64,000 nucleotides of DNA from Zygnema cylindricum (lineage: Eukaryota; Streptophyta; Zygnematophyceae; Zygnematales; Zygnemataceae): positions 1 through 64,000 of the forward strand of contig JBBHKE010000480.1 in NCBI GenBank assembly GCA_037447655.1, written 5' to 3'. Positions 11,061 through 22,861 of this stretch are shown one piece after another. Position 1 is the first letter of the stretch; every line of letters starts with the position of its first letter. The notes below the pieces were generated by a model. That model saw only the letters and a program-made list of their open reading frames with translations. It was not told where the DNA came from and ran no database searches. Position numbers and translations under genes: made by a program.

Positions 11061-13706
11061 ATGACAGGGTACAGTTTGAGAGAGAGGCGGCAGCCCAAAG
11101 AGAGAAGGGAGAAGAAAGAGAGAGAGGTAAAGAAAGAGAGGCAGCTAAAGAGAGGGAGAGAAGGGAAGAGCGAGAGAGAGGCAACGGGGGGGGAGAAGGG
11201 AGAGAGAAGTACGGCAGTTTCTCGCGTATTCCCCCCCTTCCCAAGGGACCCGAATAAGGGATCTCTCCCTTTGAAAAAACGGAAATTCGCCGAATCCGAA
11301 TTCAAATTCTGTACACCGCAAAGTTCGGATCTGACCTCCCTCGCAGAAGAAGACAAAATAGGTGACGTCAGCAAAGTGAAAAGAGACGACGCCGGCGAAG
11401 TACCGTTTCCGAAATGGGGCCAGAGGAGGAGAGTGAGGAGGAGAAGGGGAGGGAGGGAGTGGGAGAGGGAGGAGGAGGAGGGAGAGGGAGAGGAGGGAGA
11501 GGGAGAGGAGATGAGGAGGATGAGAAATAATTGTAATTCGAATAATTTGAATAATTCGAATAATTGTTCGAACGACGACGATAATAATAATAATAATAAT
11601 AATTACAATAATAATAACAATATTAATAATAAAAATGATAGTAGTATTTTTTTTAAGAAGTATGAGTTGGGAAAGGAGTTGGGGAGGGGACATTACGGTG
11701 TGGTACGGATCTGTACGGACATTTTTTCGGGCAGAAAATTTGCGGTGAAAACTTTGGAGAAAAAAAGTTTGCGGAGCGAGAGCGAGAGGGAGGACGTGCG
11801 TCGCGAAATCGCGATCATGGAGAGTCTAAAGGGGCACAAGAACGTTGTCAATTTAGAGGAGTGGTTCGAAGACGACAATGGGGTGTATATAGTGATGGAG
11901 ATGTGCGAAGGGGGAGAGTTGTACGAAAAAATTGTGAGGGAAAAGTTTTTCTCGGAGGAGAAAAGTGCGAAAATTTTCGCAGAAATTTGCGGCGTCGTGG
12001 GATTTATGCACAGAAATGGTGTGGTTCACAGGGATTTGAAGCCGGAGAATTTACTTTTGGGGTACGGAAATGGGGGTAAAAGTGGGAAAAATGCGGTCAA
12101 AAACGAGGGAGAGAGAGAGGGAAAGGAGGGAGAGAGAGAGAGAAAGGAGGGAGAGAGAGAGGGAAAGGAGGGAGAGAGGGAGGAATTGTCGGAGACGGAG
12201 GATTTTTCGATAAAAGTCGCGGATTTTGGGTTAGCGGTGGTACTAGATGGGGTAGAAGATAAGTGCTCTGGGACCGCGGGATCTCCTTTTTATATGGCTC
12301 CCGAGGTGGTTAATGGGGGTAAATACGACGAAAAGGCGGATATTTGGTCTTTAGGAGTTATTTTATATATTTTATTATCGGGAGTTCCCCCCTTTTGGGG
12401 TTCGAATGAACAAAAAATCTTCGATTCGATCAATCGAGGATTCGTCGATTTCTCGGAGCATCCGTGGCCGCAGGTTTCGTCTTTTTCGAAAAAGTTAATT
12501 TTGAAGATGTTGAGGAGGGAGGCGGAGGAGAGAGTGACGGCGGAGGAGTTGTTGGAGGATGAATGGTTTAAGCGAGTTTTGGGAAGGGGAGAGGGAAGGG
12601 AGGAAGAGGGAAGGGAGGAGGAGGAGAGGGAGTGGGAGGAGGAGAGGCAGGTGGGTATGGAGGTGGAGGAAGAGATGGAAAGGGAGGAGGAGAGGGAGAG
12701 AGAGAGGGAGAGGGAGATGGAGAGGGAGAGAGAGAGGGAGGAACTAAGGGAGAGAGAGAGGGAGAGGGAGGAGGTAAGGGAGAGGGAGAGGGAGGAGGTG
12801 GAGGAGGAGGAGGAGGTGGAGGAGGTGGAGGAGGTGGAGGAGGTGGAGTGGGTGGAAGAGGAGGATTTGGGAAATTTCCGAGAGGTTAAGGAGGAGGAGG
12901 AGAAGGGGGAGGAGGAGGAGGAACAGATGAGTGGAGGAGGAGGAGGAGATCTTACAAAAATTTCCGGAATTTTTTCGTCTTCTTTTCCCTTTGGGATCGT
13001 GACAAAAAAGAAGAGAGAGAGATCGTCGCGACGACCTCGAAAAAATCTTTTCGAAAACTTTTTCCCCGAGAGGGAGGAAGATACGGAGGAGAATGTCGAG
13101 AGGAAGAAGGTGAAAAGAGAGGGAGGAGAGAGAGAGGGAAGAGAGAGAGAGGGACAGAGGGAGGAGAAAGGAGGAGAGCACAATCCATGGCTACCATTTA
13201 TGACTCCTTCCTCTCTCACAGAAGCTTCTCCCTCGCCTTCCCCCTTCCCTCTTTCGTCCTTTTCTGTGAGGAGAACGGGTAGATTTCCGGGGGGAAGAGA
13301 GGGAGAGGGAGAGGGAGAGTGGGTGGATATATGCTCTTTGGCCGATTCGGAGAACGGGGAAGTTTTTCCCATCGGGAAGAAGAATAACGGGGGAGAGGAC
13401 GGGAGAAAAAAGGGTGGGGTTAGAGGGAGAGAGAGAGAGAGGGAGAGAGAGAGTGACTTCTCAGAATCTTTTCAGAAAAAGGAAAACCTCCTCCCTCCGA
13501 AAACGCCTCGCACTCCAAACCACCACCTCCAGCAGAAAGGACACCCTTCCGTACACTCGTACGGACATCCGTACGGACAGGTGTTCGGAAACGTGTACGG
13601 TCAAGGACATCCCCCTACCTCTTCTTCCTCTCTGGGATCCAATAGTCCCTTTTTTGAGTCTTCTCCCAGAGGGCCTCTGGAAAGTGTATTTTTTGGGTTT
13701 AAATGA
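11001..13706 (+). CDS. Ser/Thr protein kinase, CDPK/PEPKR2-like, no EF-hands
   Basis: This is a single-exon frame of 901 codons. The kinase domain spans about residues 221-522. It has a glycine loop (LGRGHYGVV, G228-G233), the ATP-binding lysine K250 in AVKTL, an alpha-C glutamate E269, the catalytic HRDLKPEN with D345, DFG with D408, an APE motif ending at E435, and a CDPK-style PFWGSNEQKIFDSI segment. These features place it in the plant CDPK/PEPRK group, and the start (GKELGRGHYGVVRIC) recalls PEPKR2. All residues needed for catalysis are present, so an active enzyme is expected. There is no EF-hand region, so direct calcium control is not predicted. A charged insert of about 41 residues (about 360-400, GERE repeats) separates the HRD and DFG motifs. 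The C-terminal tail (523-901) is rich in Glu/Arg, then basic (KKKRERSSRRPRK, a possible nuclear signal), and ends His/Gly/Tyr/Ser-rich. The first 60 or so codons are GA microsatellite; later in-frame ATGs at 11,511 and 11,520 are alternative starts. The unique segment around residues 75-140 may be genuine N-terminus. Confidence 0.85.
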
Positions 13707-15885
13707 AAGGGAGGGAGAGAGAGAGAGAGGGAGAGAGAGAGAAAAAGAAGGCAGGAGTAAAAGGGGTAGAGAGATAGGGAAAGGGAGAAATGGAGGAGTT
13801 AAGATTTGTGATGTACAGAGGAGTTTGTGAATCCGAATTTCTTTTAAAATCTGGAAATCGAAAGGGATTTTTTTAATTATTTGTCTTTTTTTGGATTTGA
13901 ATGAAAGGAGGAGAGAGAGGAGAAGGGGGGGGTAGAGGTAGGATAAAAGGAAGGGAGGAATGAAGGAGGGTTAAGGTTTTTTTTTTAGATACGAAGGTTT
14001 TTGGAAAAAAGTTTTGCAAAACTTTTAGGAAACTATTGGGAAACTTTTGGGAAATCTTGGGGTTATTTTTTAAACCTCGGAATTGAAGAAACGGAGGATA
14101 GGAGAAATCGGAAAAACGGAGAATTGCAGAAAAATTGCGATTCCGTTATCTGTAACTGACATAGAACAGGATAGAAAATGTGAATTGGGAGAGGGAGTAG
14201 GGAGTAGGAGAGGGAGTAGGGAGTAGTGAGAGGGAGAGGGAATGGGAAAGGAAGAGGGAAAGGGAGAGGAAGTGGTGAGTAGGAGACAGCCTATATTATA
14301 TCGATTTTAGATTTTCGAAGGTTTGGAGAAGGGAAAGGAAGGGAGAGAGGAAGAAGAGAAGATTTCGGTGGGAGATTTATGTTTTTTCTCCCCTTTTTTT
14401 ATTACCTGCCCGGAATACTTTTTTTAACTGCCCGGAAGACTTTTTCTGGGTTTTTAAATTCTTTATTTTTTTATTCTTCTTCTTCCCAACTCGTTTTTCG
14501 AGAAATGTACAGTTCAATTTTTATTTGAATAGAGAGGGAGGAGGGAGGAGGGAGGAGGGAGAGTGACAAAAGGGGGTGTAAGAGTTTCTTTTTCTTTTCG
14601 ACTTTTTCTTTTTTTATTTGGAAAATTTGCGATATCCGAAGGATGTGTGGAGAAAATTTTGCGGAGATTCCGAAAGAATTTCGGCAGTTTCCTAGAAGAC
14701 AAAAATCTTCAATTCATTGCTTTCAGCTGTACATATGGGGCCAAAAAAAGAAAAAAGAAAAAAAAAGCGAGAGAGATGGAGAGAAAGAGAAAGAGAGAGA
14801 AAAAGATGGGACCAATCAGAAGCCACATCAGCAGAGGAACTGATTTTTTTTTTTTCAAGGAAAATAATTTTTGATTGTTTGAGGGAAAAAGTAGAGTTTT
14901 GGAGAAAAAATGTTAGGTTTCTGAGAAAAATGAAAGAAATCTTTAGAGCTTAAGTTTTTTTTTTTTTTTTTTTTAACTTTTTCTTAGTTTTCAGTTTCCT
15001 CTCATTTGGTGAAAAAATAAAAACGAGAGTTTCGAACCCCCGAGATGTTTTTTTTGTGGAAAAGAAAAATGGGGTAGAAATAGGGTCAAACTCGAAAATG
15101 GGTCCTCTCTCTAATTTTGTGGTTTTCTTTTATTTCCATTAATAAAATTTATTCCCCCTTTTTGTTTTTCGTCTGATTTTTTTTTTGGCAATCTATGTGT
15201 TTCCGGTTTTAGTTTTATGGAAAAAGCTTCCGGAGGAAGTCTGTGGATTTTTTTTTGGGAAAAGTTTACGGAAAAATATTATAGAAAAACTATACGGAAA
15301 AACTGAAAATAGAGGTAGAGAAGTAGAAATAATGATTTTTTTACTTTTAAAAAAAAAGGATAAAATAAAAATGACTTAAGGAAATATGTGAAAAAGTTTT
15401 AGCCCAAAATCCTAAAAATCCTAAAACCCCTAAATGGGGATAAAAAGAGCTTCAAAAACACATGTTGAAATTTAGGATGTTTTTATTTTATTTTCATCTT
15501 CCATAAAAAGAAAAATCCATTTTCTAATTTTCATTATTTTCTTTATTGTGGTTGAATTCCTTCACCCTTTTCTTTGTGAAGTTATGTTTTTATGGTTGAC
15601 ACATTTCTTAGAGACAATCTTGCTTTTTTTGTCTTAATTAGCCTTTTTTTGTTTTTTTGCCTTTTTTTGGGTCAACTTTCTTCTTGTCTTATTTTGTCTT
15701 TTCTGGCCTTCTTTTTTCTCTTCTGCCTTATTTGTTCTTTTGTCTTTTTGTCTAATTTATTCTTTTTGACTGTTCATCCTTTTTGTGTACAAAAGTGACC
15801 ACTTTTATCTACCTTTATATTTGTTGTTTAGGGTTTTTAGGATATCCTTAGCATTGGACTCAAACTTGTGTCATTTCCAAAGTAT
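13707..15885. other. Region 3' of the kinase, no gene recognised
   Basis: It begins with purine-rich sequence that probably includes the kinase 3' untranslated region. A GGGAGTAG-type minisatellite lies at about 14,188-14,285, followed by A/T-rich DNA with long T runs (for example 14,950-14,975). Short open frames are low-complexity. An AATAAA-like signal at 15,141 could serve polyadenylation, but I cannot tell which site is used. Confidence 0.45.
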
Positions 15886-16089
15886 AATTGAAGACTTTGT
15901 GAAGAAAGCACAGATGATTAAACCATTCAAGTACATGGGAGCAAAAAATAATGTTTATCATTGTAAATAAAAATATCATTGTAAATAGTATATCATTGTA
16001 TATATATTGTACGTTTCTTAATTAAAAGAGTTGTAAGACTACATTAAGAAGGCACGATGGTAAACCACTTGAGTACATGGAAACAAAAA
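15886..16089 (+). repeat. Imperfect direct repeat pair
   Basis: A block of about 60 bases at 15,886-15,946 (including aagcacagatgattaaacca and agtacatggga) recurs at 16,029-16,089 (aaggcacgatggtaaacca and agtacatggaa), spaced about 143 bases apart. No function is evident. Confidence 0.6.
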
Positions 16090-18092
16090 AAACGAACGTA
16101 AAAGACGAACTGAAAACTGAATGGAGAGGCAAGCAAGTGAACGAACGAAACAGAGTGAAAGAAACTACGGTAACACAAATACAATGGGCCTCTCCCCCTC
16201 TCCCCCTCTCCAACTGACCCTCACAACCCTACATGTCAAGGACATCCTTGTATATTACTCAATCGTATGCAGCCTACGTTACCTACCCCGTCCAATGATT
16301 TAAGCTCTTTCCGTTGTTGATCTTGTCCCCATTATTGTTCGAATGGGGAAAGGTGGCCAAAGCTTCTAAGCCCCAACCACATAATGCTCGAGATCGGTTG
16401 GTGGCAGTTCTTGAGCATCGAGGAATTCAGAGGTCGTAATGTGAACGCCATAGTTTCATTAAACAATGAGAAATTTGAAATTTGTAACCACCCTATTTCA
16501 TACAACCTTATACCCACGTTAACCTGACCTCTCGATTCGTCGACACTTAATCGTTCAATGGGATTGACCGTTTCCCACACAAAGAGTACATTGGCACGAC
16601 TACTAACAGTGCGTCCTTACGAATACATTGATTATGAAATTTGACCATTTCATTTTACCAATCTTTTTCTACCATCGTCACTTTTCACATTATTTAATCT
16701 CTCGGCAATAAACAAACGTCCCTCTAGTTCCCCAATAAGTCATTGATTGAATCTTAGACCTAAGCACATATGTGGAAAGAGGGTGTTAAGATAACTCACT
16801 AACTTCCTTGATCTCCAACTTTGAACAACTCCCACAACTCAATTCCCTCACCTCAGATCGTATTTAATCCTCAGGTTTTTACAAAAATGCGAAAGAGTGC
16901 CAAATTTAAGGAAATGTAAGAGAATAAATGAGGACAAAAATAATATAAATTGAAGGTATATTATACATTTAAGAGTCCACCTACATTCAATAATCATATC
17001 ATGTGAGTATTCCATATCTATATTCAACCTCAAAATGTTGAAAGATGACATTTGTTCCAATCACAATTTTCGCATCCAATTCAGCAAATAAAACGGGAGA
17101 TGCGATCGAAATCCTTTCACCTATACGTAAAAAAATGTAGGTAGCCTTTGGAATTTTAACTACGCAAGCAAGATTTGGCCGTAACCAATTTCACAAAGCC
17201 ATTTCATGCATTTGTGAAATAACTTGATCTAATTCACAAGTATTGTTCTACTTATCATAAATTTTTGAACACAAATATGAATCTATAAATTTTACATTTT
17301 ATAGGTAGACCTTGCTCTAAGAAACCTGTAAAACTTTCAAATACCAATAGTTGACAACGTTATGCTTCACTATTTTTGTTCAAAGTGAACCACTCAAACC
17401 TATTAGAGCTCCTTTGGCCAACCAAACCTACCTATTTAATGTTGACAAAACGCCATGGGTTCCATTAGGTTTAATGCTATTTAATATGAACTAGTGCTTA
17501 AATAACACCTCATATTATAAGTTCGTTGTCGCGCTTCCCCTTGGCTCGTCTAATAATTCCTCAGTGTGAAGGCCTCAAAAGTCTCGTCGATTGTCCAAGA
17601 AAACCTAAACCCATTGCGTTACTATGTTTAATGGATAGATAAATATGTAGGCATCCAACTTACAACCGAGCATGAAAGTTGTTGAGCTACATCATATTCA
17701 AGTTGTATTGGTGAAAGGAAACTAGCTTGTTAAGCTTTATCACGAGGCTTTATTCTCCACATGGCTTGTTAAGGGTTCCTACGTTTCAAGCAATTCAAAG
17801 GTCATAACACTTTTTTTCTTTTTTCCATATTCAAATTAGTGAGCATCCCGTGTGCTCTTCTTTCAACCCCATTTAAGGTGGGCCTCCCAATCTTCCCCTT
17901 TTTGAAGTTTTCCCTCGTCCATAATTGTGAGATATATTTCACTCTTCCTACAAAGTGAGAAAATTCCATTTAGTAATTGACTTGAACGCTTATAAGTTTT
18001 CCATGCTACGGGGATCTAATGTTTAAAGATCTCGGCATGTTTTGGAAATCATATGTTTTATTATCCCTCACCCATCCATCCGAGTGGAACCC
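16090..18092. other. Low-copy-looking segment without a recognised gene
   Basis: The composition differs from the surroundings: GTAC is scarce, and no family A-D termini are seen. Open frames are short (at most 82 codons, minus strand 16,332-16,580) and match nothing I know. It could be host intergenic DNA carried with the kinase or a decayed retroelement, but no reverse transcriptase, integrase or LTR motif could be identified. Confidence 0.4.
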
Positions 18093-18313
18093 TACACCTT
18101 GAATTGCTATTAGGGTTAATAAGTTTTTCGCCACTCAAAACATCTTTTCTCCGTACACACTTTTCCAATTTTCAATTTGAGACCGCCAATCGGAAGTTGA
18201 GAATCTTACCATTCAATCGCAACCGTCACATCCACAATCAGACAAGTGTGTACGGAAAAAATATGATTTAATAGATGAAAAACACATTAACACTAATAAC
18301 GATTCACGGTGTA
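18093..18313. mobile_element. Family C2 element
   Basis: The left end is TA-CACCTTGAATTGCTATTAG and the right end CTAATAACGATTCACGGTG-TA. The interior carries cgccactcaaaacatc and the ccgtacacact motif in inverted orientation, as at 7,029-7,248 and 21,716-21,933. It is about 221 bp and non-coding. Confidence 0.85.
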
Positions 18314-18929
18314 CCTTCCTTTGAGGAAGTCCCCGATGAGTTGAAGCTAAGTTTATTGATTAACCTTGTATACCATTGTTATCGAAGGCACCATTATACT
18401 ACACGAGTAGCAAGTAGCAAGTAAGAGATTTCGCAGCATTGGTCAGTCTGAGTCTTTGCTGATCAATGATTGGCCCAGTTAAAAAGCCTGTTAAAACGGT
18501 GCGTTGACTCTGGCCTGGCTAGTCCAGGGCGATGATGGATAAATAGTGAAGTGTAAGAGGAGGGTAGACAACTTTTCCTTTGGAAAAGTTTGTGGAAAAT
18601 TCCGGCTGATCTTGGTCCTGAGCGATTAATACCAAATTGGAGAAAAGGCATTTTTGCATTGAAATATCTTACTAACTAAATAGTGTTTCAGTAGTTAATA
18701 GATAGAATTATTAAGAGTGGAGAGTAGTGGAAAACACTTTAATAAGAAGGGTTGAGCCACGAGGGCAAGAGACCAAGCTAATGTTATGTGGGCAGAAGTT
18801 TCTTCTAATTTAAAGTTTATCCTTATGTGAGTGTGGTCCAATGTGGATGTGTATTTTCCAATGTGTGGAATCTGTAGTTGGGATTGTTTGTAGTAATGGG
18901 ATTTTCTGAGAGGTAGGAGATCTTGTTAC
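18314..18929. other. Intergenic, nothing recognised
   Basis: No gene or repeat family could be assigned. Open frames are short. The sequence is followed by half of a family C2 element. Confidence 0.4.
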
Positions 18930-19043
18930 AGAACGCTACCGCTCAATGGCAACCGTCAGATCCACAATCTCACAAATGTGTACGGAAAAAAGTTGTTTTA
19001 AGTGGCAAAAAAAACATTAACGCTAATAGCGATACACGGTTTA
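18930..19043. mobile_element. Half of a family C2 element
   Basis: Only the right half is present: caaccgtcagatccacaatc, gtgtacggaaaaaag, agtggcaaaa, then CGCTAATAGCGATACACGG and TTTA. The left half is missing, so this copy is truncated. Confidence 0.7.
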
Positions 19044-19237
19044 CCGTAGATAATTTTTTACCTTTGTTACGCATTACGGACGATTTTCGATATATAGTGC
19101 GCGGTGGATATAGTGTTTCATATCTCGATTTTCATGCAATCACCGTTATTTTTTGTGATTTCTTCAACTTTGCTTACTGATTTTTTTGTGAAATTTCGTC
19201 ATAGATGTGCTATGCGCATAAAACGCACGGTGTAAAC

Positions 19238-19440
19238 TACACCTTGAATCGTTATTAGCGTATATAAATTATTAGTGTAAAGAAAAATTTAGCGTAATTC
19301 ATTCTAATTTAGTGCCAAGAGACGTGGCAGATTATGGTCCACGTCTTTAAATAGTGTAATTTATTATATTTAAGGTATAAATGTCAAAATTTTGGGGTGC
19401 CGATATAGCGTACATAAGGCTAATAACGATTCACGGTGTA
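19238..19440. mobile_element. Family C element, subtype C3 (about 203 bp)
   Basis: The left end is TA-CACCTTGAATCGTTATTAG and the right end CTAATAACGATTCACGGTG-TA. The interior (gacgtggcagattatggtcc, then tcaaaattttggggtgccg) matches the copy at 61,848-62,050 in inverse orientation. Non-coding. Confidence 0.85.
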
Positions 19441-19727
19441 ACGATTACTACGTACAGTGCGTATAAAACAATTTCAAACATAAAATAAAATAAAATTCGT
19501 CGTAAAATTCGTACTTTTATTTACTTTAAAATTTCAGAAATTTTTAAATATTCAATACCCTAAAAAACTGAAAAGTGCAACGAACTAGAGGCGAGCGGCC
19601 GATTTTACGACGTCTCCAATGGCGGCTTCCGAAGGTCCGAAGACGGATTGAAGGAAAGATTAAAAATACCTGCACGCAAATGAAGCAACGTGTTTTTAAT
19701 TTAATGTCCGTACAACTTTCCGTACAG

Positions 19728-19806
19728 TGTGAAACGTACAAATTTACGAAACAAGCAAAAACTACGTAGTTTCCATAAAAAAAGTCCAAATCCGTACGAA
19801 TAGGAC
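19728..19806 (-). repeat. Dispersed repeat shared with 35,752-35,850
   Basis: The sequence gtgtgaaacgtacaaatttacgaaacaagc... and ctacgtagtt...gtccaaatccgtacgaat recurs as its reverse complement just right of the giant palindrome. The copy there has one extra short internal duplication. The element it belongs to could not be delimited. Confidence 0.65.
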
Positions 19807-19908
19807 ATCAAAATATTTCGTGCATTTCTAAACAATAACAATAGAGCGTCGGACTTGGTTAGATATCAATTATTGTGCTGCTACATTATCTTTCTTAGTG
19901 ATTATTTA

Positions 19909-20641
19909 GGGTGAACCTCCATCAGGCGAAAAGTGGGGCTCATTACTGGAAAACGTGCATTTCCGTACTGATCCAGCTCATTTTTCGTACGGAGCCGTAC
20001 TGTTTTTTTGTTTTTTTTTTTATAAAACATGAATACCCGAGATTCGTCAAGATTATCCAAACTTTTGGGCGACAATGTCGACCGTCCGATTATGTGTTTT
20101 GACGCAAGCGGTCACTTCGCCCATTGATTAGCTAATCTCCCCAAATAGTAGACTAGCCCATCACCGGACATGTAGAATGTTAACGCGTGGAAAGGTTACG
20201 TACGAGCCGCGCGCCTTCGGAAATTTGCAATGCGCCTTCGGACAGGCAGGAATCAAATCCAACGAAAACCACGAAAAAAAAAATTGTTGAAGAATGCGCC
20301 GTGACGCCTCCTCCAGGATTCCGCTGACATCCGAAATTTGCGGCGCCACGACGAAACACGAACGACAAAACAACTATAAAAAATACAAACACGGGCGTAC
20401 AAATTGTACATTCACGTAATATAATTTTGCGGTTGGATGTACGGATATAAGTTCAGATATTGTGCTTTAGGAATCCTTGACTGCTCGTCGTCTACACATG
20501 AACCTACGTGCATCCAATCAAAACAAAGCACGTACGCGATAGATTCCATTTTTGACACGACGTGATAGAGAAGTGAATGGAGTATTATTGCCAGTAAACG
20601 TTTCCGTACGATTACTGTCGGCGCTTGATGGAGAAGCGGCC
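19909..20641 (+). mobile_element. Family B element, TTA duplication (733 bp)
   Basis: It is flanked by TTA at 19,906-19,908 and 20,642-20,644. The left terminus is GGGTGAACCTCCATCAGGCG; the right terminus, read inverted, is GGCCGCTTCTCCATCAAGCG. The TTA duplication and terminal pattern fit PIF/Harbinger integration. No transposase is encoded. Much of its interior recurs inverted within the larger family B copy at 23,859-25,256. Confidence 0.8.
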
Positions 20642-20703
20642 TTATAAAAAGAAAAATTACATATTATGCATTTACTATGTTTCTTGTCTTCTCTGTCGCC
20701 TTA

Positions 20704-21467
20704 GGGTATGCCCCCATGTACTTGTAACTTTGTGAACTTACTTTGTATTTTAGCGCTGATCCGTCGGACCTCCTTTTCAAGTGTCCTTATGTGTAAGAAC
20801 GTAATTGTAACTTACGTTTGTGACGATTGTTTGCGTCGACAATACCTGTGACGGTTGTCAACGTCTACAATCTGTGTTGTCACACATTATTTTTTGGAAT
20901 TGCTTATGACGTCGCATGTCTTACCGTGACATTGTAGACGTACCGCCTTCCAGTCTGTGCCGTTTCACGGTGGAAGAAGATGCACTTTGCCTTTGCGTCG
21001 CCTGTCCGCTTGACGTGAAATGGCATTGGAATTTCGAGACCCTTGCAAAAAAAAATCTGTACTGGACGAAAACGGACAAACCAAACAAATTGTGTACTTC
21101 TCTTGTCGTATTGAACGCAAACGGACAAAACATAGCAAATTCTATACTTCTCTTTGTCCTTCAAAATCGTATGAAAATTTTCGAAAATTATAGCACGTGC
21201 GAATATTTGTTTATCAAAAATACCTAGTTAAAACACATCGCCGATGCGTTTTAAAGGTAGGTTTGAAGATGACGTTTTTTGTCGTCGCCGTGGGTCGAAA
21301 AACACACAACGACAAATTTTCGTACATCTTAAGTTCAAAGATGACGCAAATTGGACTTTACAAATTTGTGATTTCTTCGTACAGTTCCAACTTAGGCAGT
21401 ACGCCGCTTAAGTTTTACAGGAATACAACAGAAAAAAACCCTTACTTATGCACATGGGGACATACCC
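20704..21467 (+). mobile_element. Family A element, complete, TTA duplication (764 bp)
   Basis: TTA at 20,701-20,703 and 21,468-21,470 flanks inverted ends GGGTATGCCCCCATGTACTT and TGCACATGGGGACATACCC. The ends and duplication are of PIF/Harbinger type. The interior contains a frame of 103 codons (20,916-21,227) beginning MSYRDIVDVPPSSLCRF; related translations occur in most other copies. That frame has no domain I recognise and could equally be an accident of recently amplified sequence. Confidence 0.88.
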
Positions 21468-21715
21468 TTAGTTATTTTGTCTCGACTTTGCAAGTCAAAA
21501 AGCAAATTGAAACCGGCCATGGTTCATGTCAATTAATAGAAAATGGCCAGTTTCCGATAACAACAAAACTAAAATTACTTTTAAGATTATTATAATGAAT
21601 ATTATTATTGTTCTTGTTGTTGTAGTTATTATTGTTATTTTGTGGTTGGATGCCACCTGTACTCCTAGTTTGTCTGACTTGTAAGACCCTTTCTTCCAAA
21701 AACGCACAATTGGAC

Positions 21716-21933
21716 TACACCTTGTATCGCTATTAGAGTTAATGTTTTGTTCGCCACTTAAAAATTTATTTTCTCCGTACACACTTGTCTGATTTTCAAA
21801 GACCGCCAATCGAAAGCTGAGAATGTTACATTTGAATCGTAATCGTCACTTCTACAATCGGACAAGTGTGTACGGAGAAAAGATGTTTTAAGTGGCGCAA
21901 AAAACATTGACGCTAAAAGCGATTCACGGTTTA
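21716..21933. mobile_element. Family C2 element
   Basis: The left end is TA-CACCTTGTATCGCTATTAG and the right end CTAAAAGCGATTCACGGT-TTA, with the same internal inverted pair (cgccacttaaaa, ccgtacacacttgtc) as the copies at 7,029 and 18,093. About 218 bp, non-coding. Confidence 0.82.
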
Positions 21934-22189
21934 CTAATTCATGCAAGGGAAATTATTCGCGACAAGTTCCACCCACTTACTGAAGCAAACCACTAGAAAG
22001 ATAAATTGAAGATAAACGCTATTTTATGTTCAAGGGCCAAAAAGGAACGGCACCAAATTTCACAACTGTTTCTTTATGGACGGAGTTTTATATTTAGTTT
22101 TATTTCTAGCTTAAATTTTAGTTTTATTTTTTACGTGGCGTCATATGCATTAATCCTTCGCAGTGGATTGATATGGATTACTAGACGAT

Positions 22190-22385
22190 TCCCTACCTCT
22201 CCCTCTCCCTCTCCCTTTCTTCCCTTCCCTTCCCTTCCCTTCCTTTCCCTTCCCTTCCCTTCCCTTCCCTTCCCTTCCCTCTCTTTCTCCCTCTCCCTCT
22301 CCCTCTCCCTCTCCCTCTCCCTCTCCCTCTCCCTCTCCCTCTCCCTCTCCCTCTCCCTCTCCCTCTCCCTCTCCCTCTCCCTCTC
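22190..22385. repeat. CT-rich microsatellite at the inner end of the right arm
   Basis: Arrays of TTCCC are followed by CTCCCT units. It is the complement-type counterpart of the GA array at 10,591-11,060 and sits at the mirror position of the giant inverted repeat. Confidence 0.9.
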
Positions 22386-22861
22386 TTCCAAAACTAGGCC
22401 AGGAATAAAAACGCCCCAGGATATGCAATAAAGTTACGCCCAATAATTCATTTTTTTCTTTTTCCCTCTTTCCCTTTTTTTCCCCTTTGTTTTGTTCCCT
22501 CTTATGTCGTTTCCCCGAAGTCGCCTTTTAAAATCTCAAAATGGCCACTTTCGTTAGCCGCCGCTTTTCTACTTCTGTCGACTTTTTGTACCTTTTGTTT
22601 CTTTGTACTTTTTTATTACTTCTCCGCGATCCGCGCGGGTCTCATTCGAATATTCGTTTCAATGAAATGAATGAATGTGCGAATACGCGTTTGGCGAACG
22701 CCGGAATTAGGAATATGCGTTCGCGCAAAACGCGTTTGGCGTCGGTCGTCGTTCAAAGAGAGACTCTTCGAGAGGCCAAGAGACGGTGGGTGGATGCGCG
22801 CGGAAACGACAAAATCCTGGTACGGAAACTAGAATCCGTACGTTACGGAAGAGAAGAGTTA

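Noticed and set aside
10576-11374. Long Leu/Ser-rich frames on the minus strand over the GA array
   Set aside because: Frames through a dinucleotide array stay open by composition alone.
12290-13372. 360-codon open frame on the minus strand opposite the kinase
   Set aside because: Its translation is Ser/Leu/Pro low-complexity created by the purine-rich repeats of the kinase coding strand; no independent gene signal.
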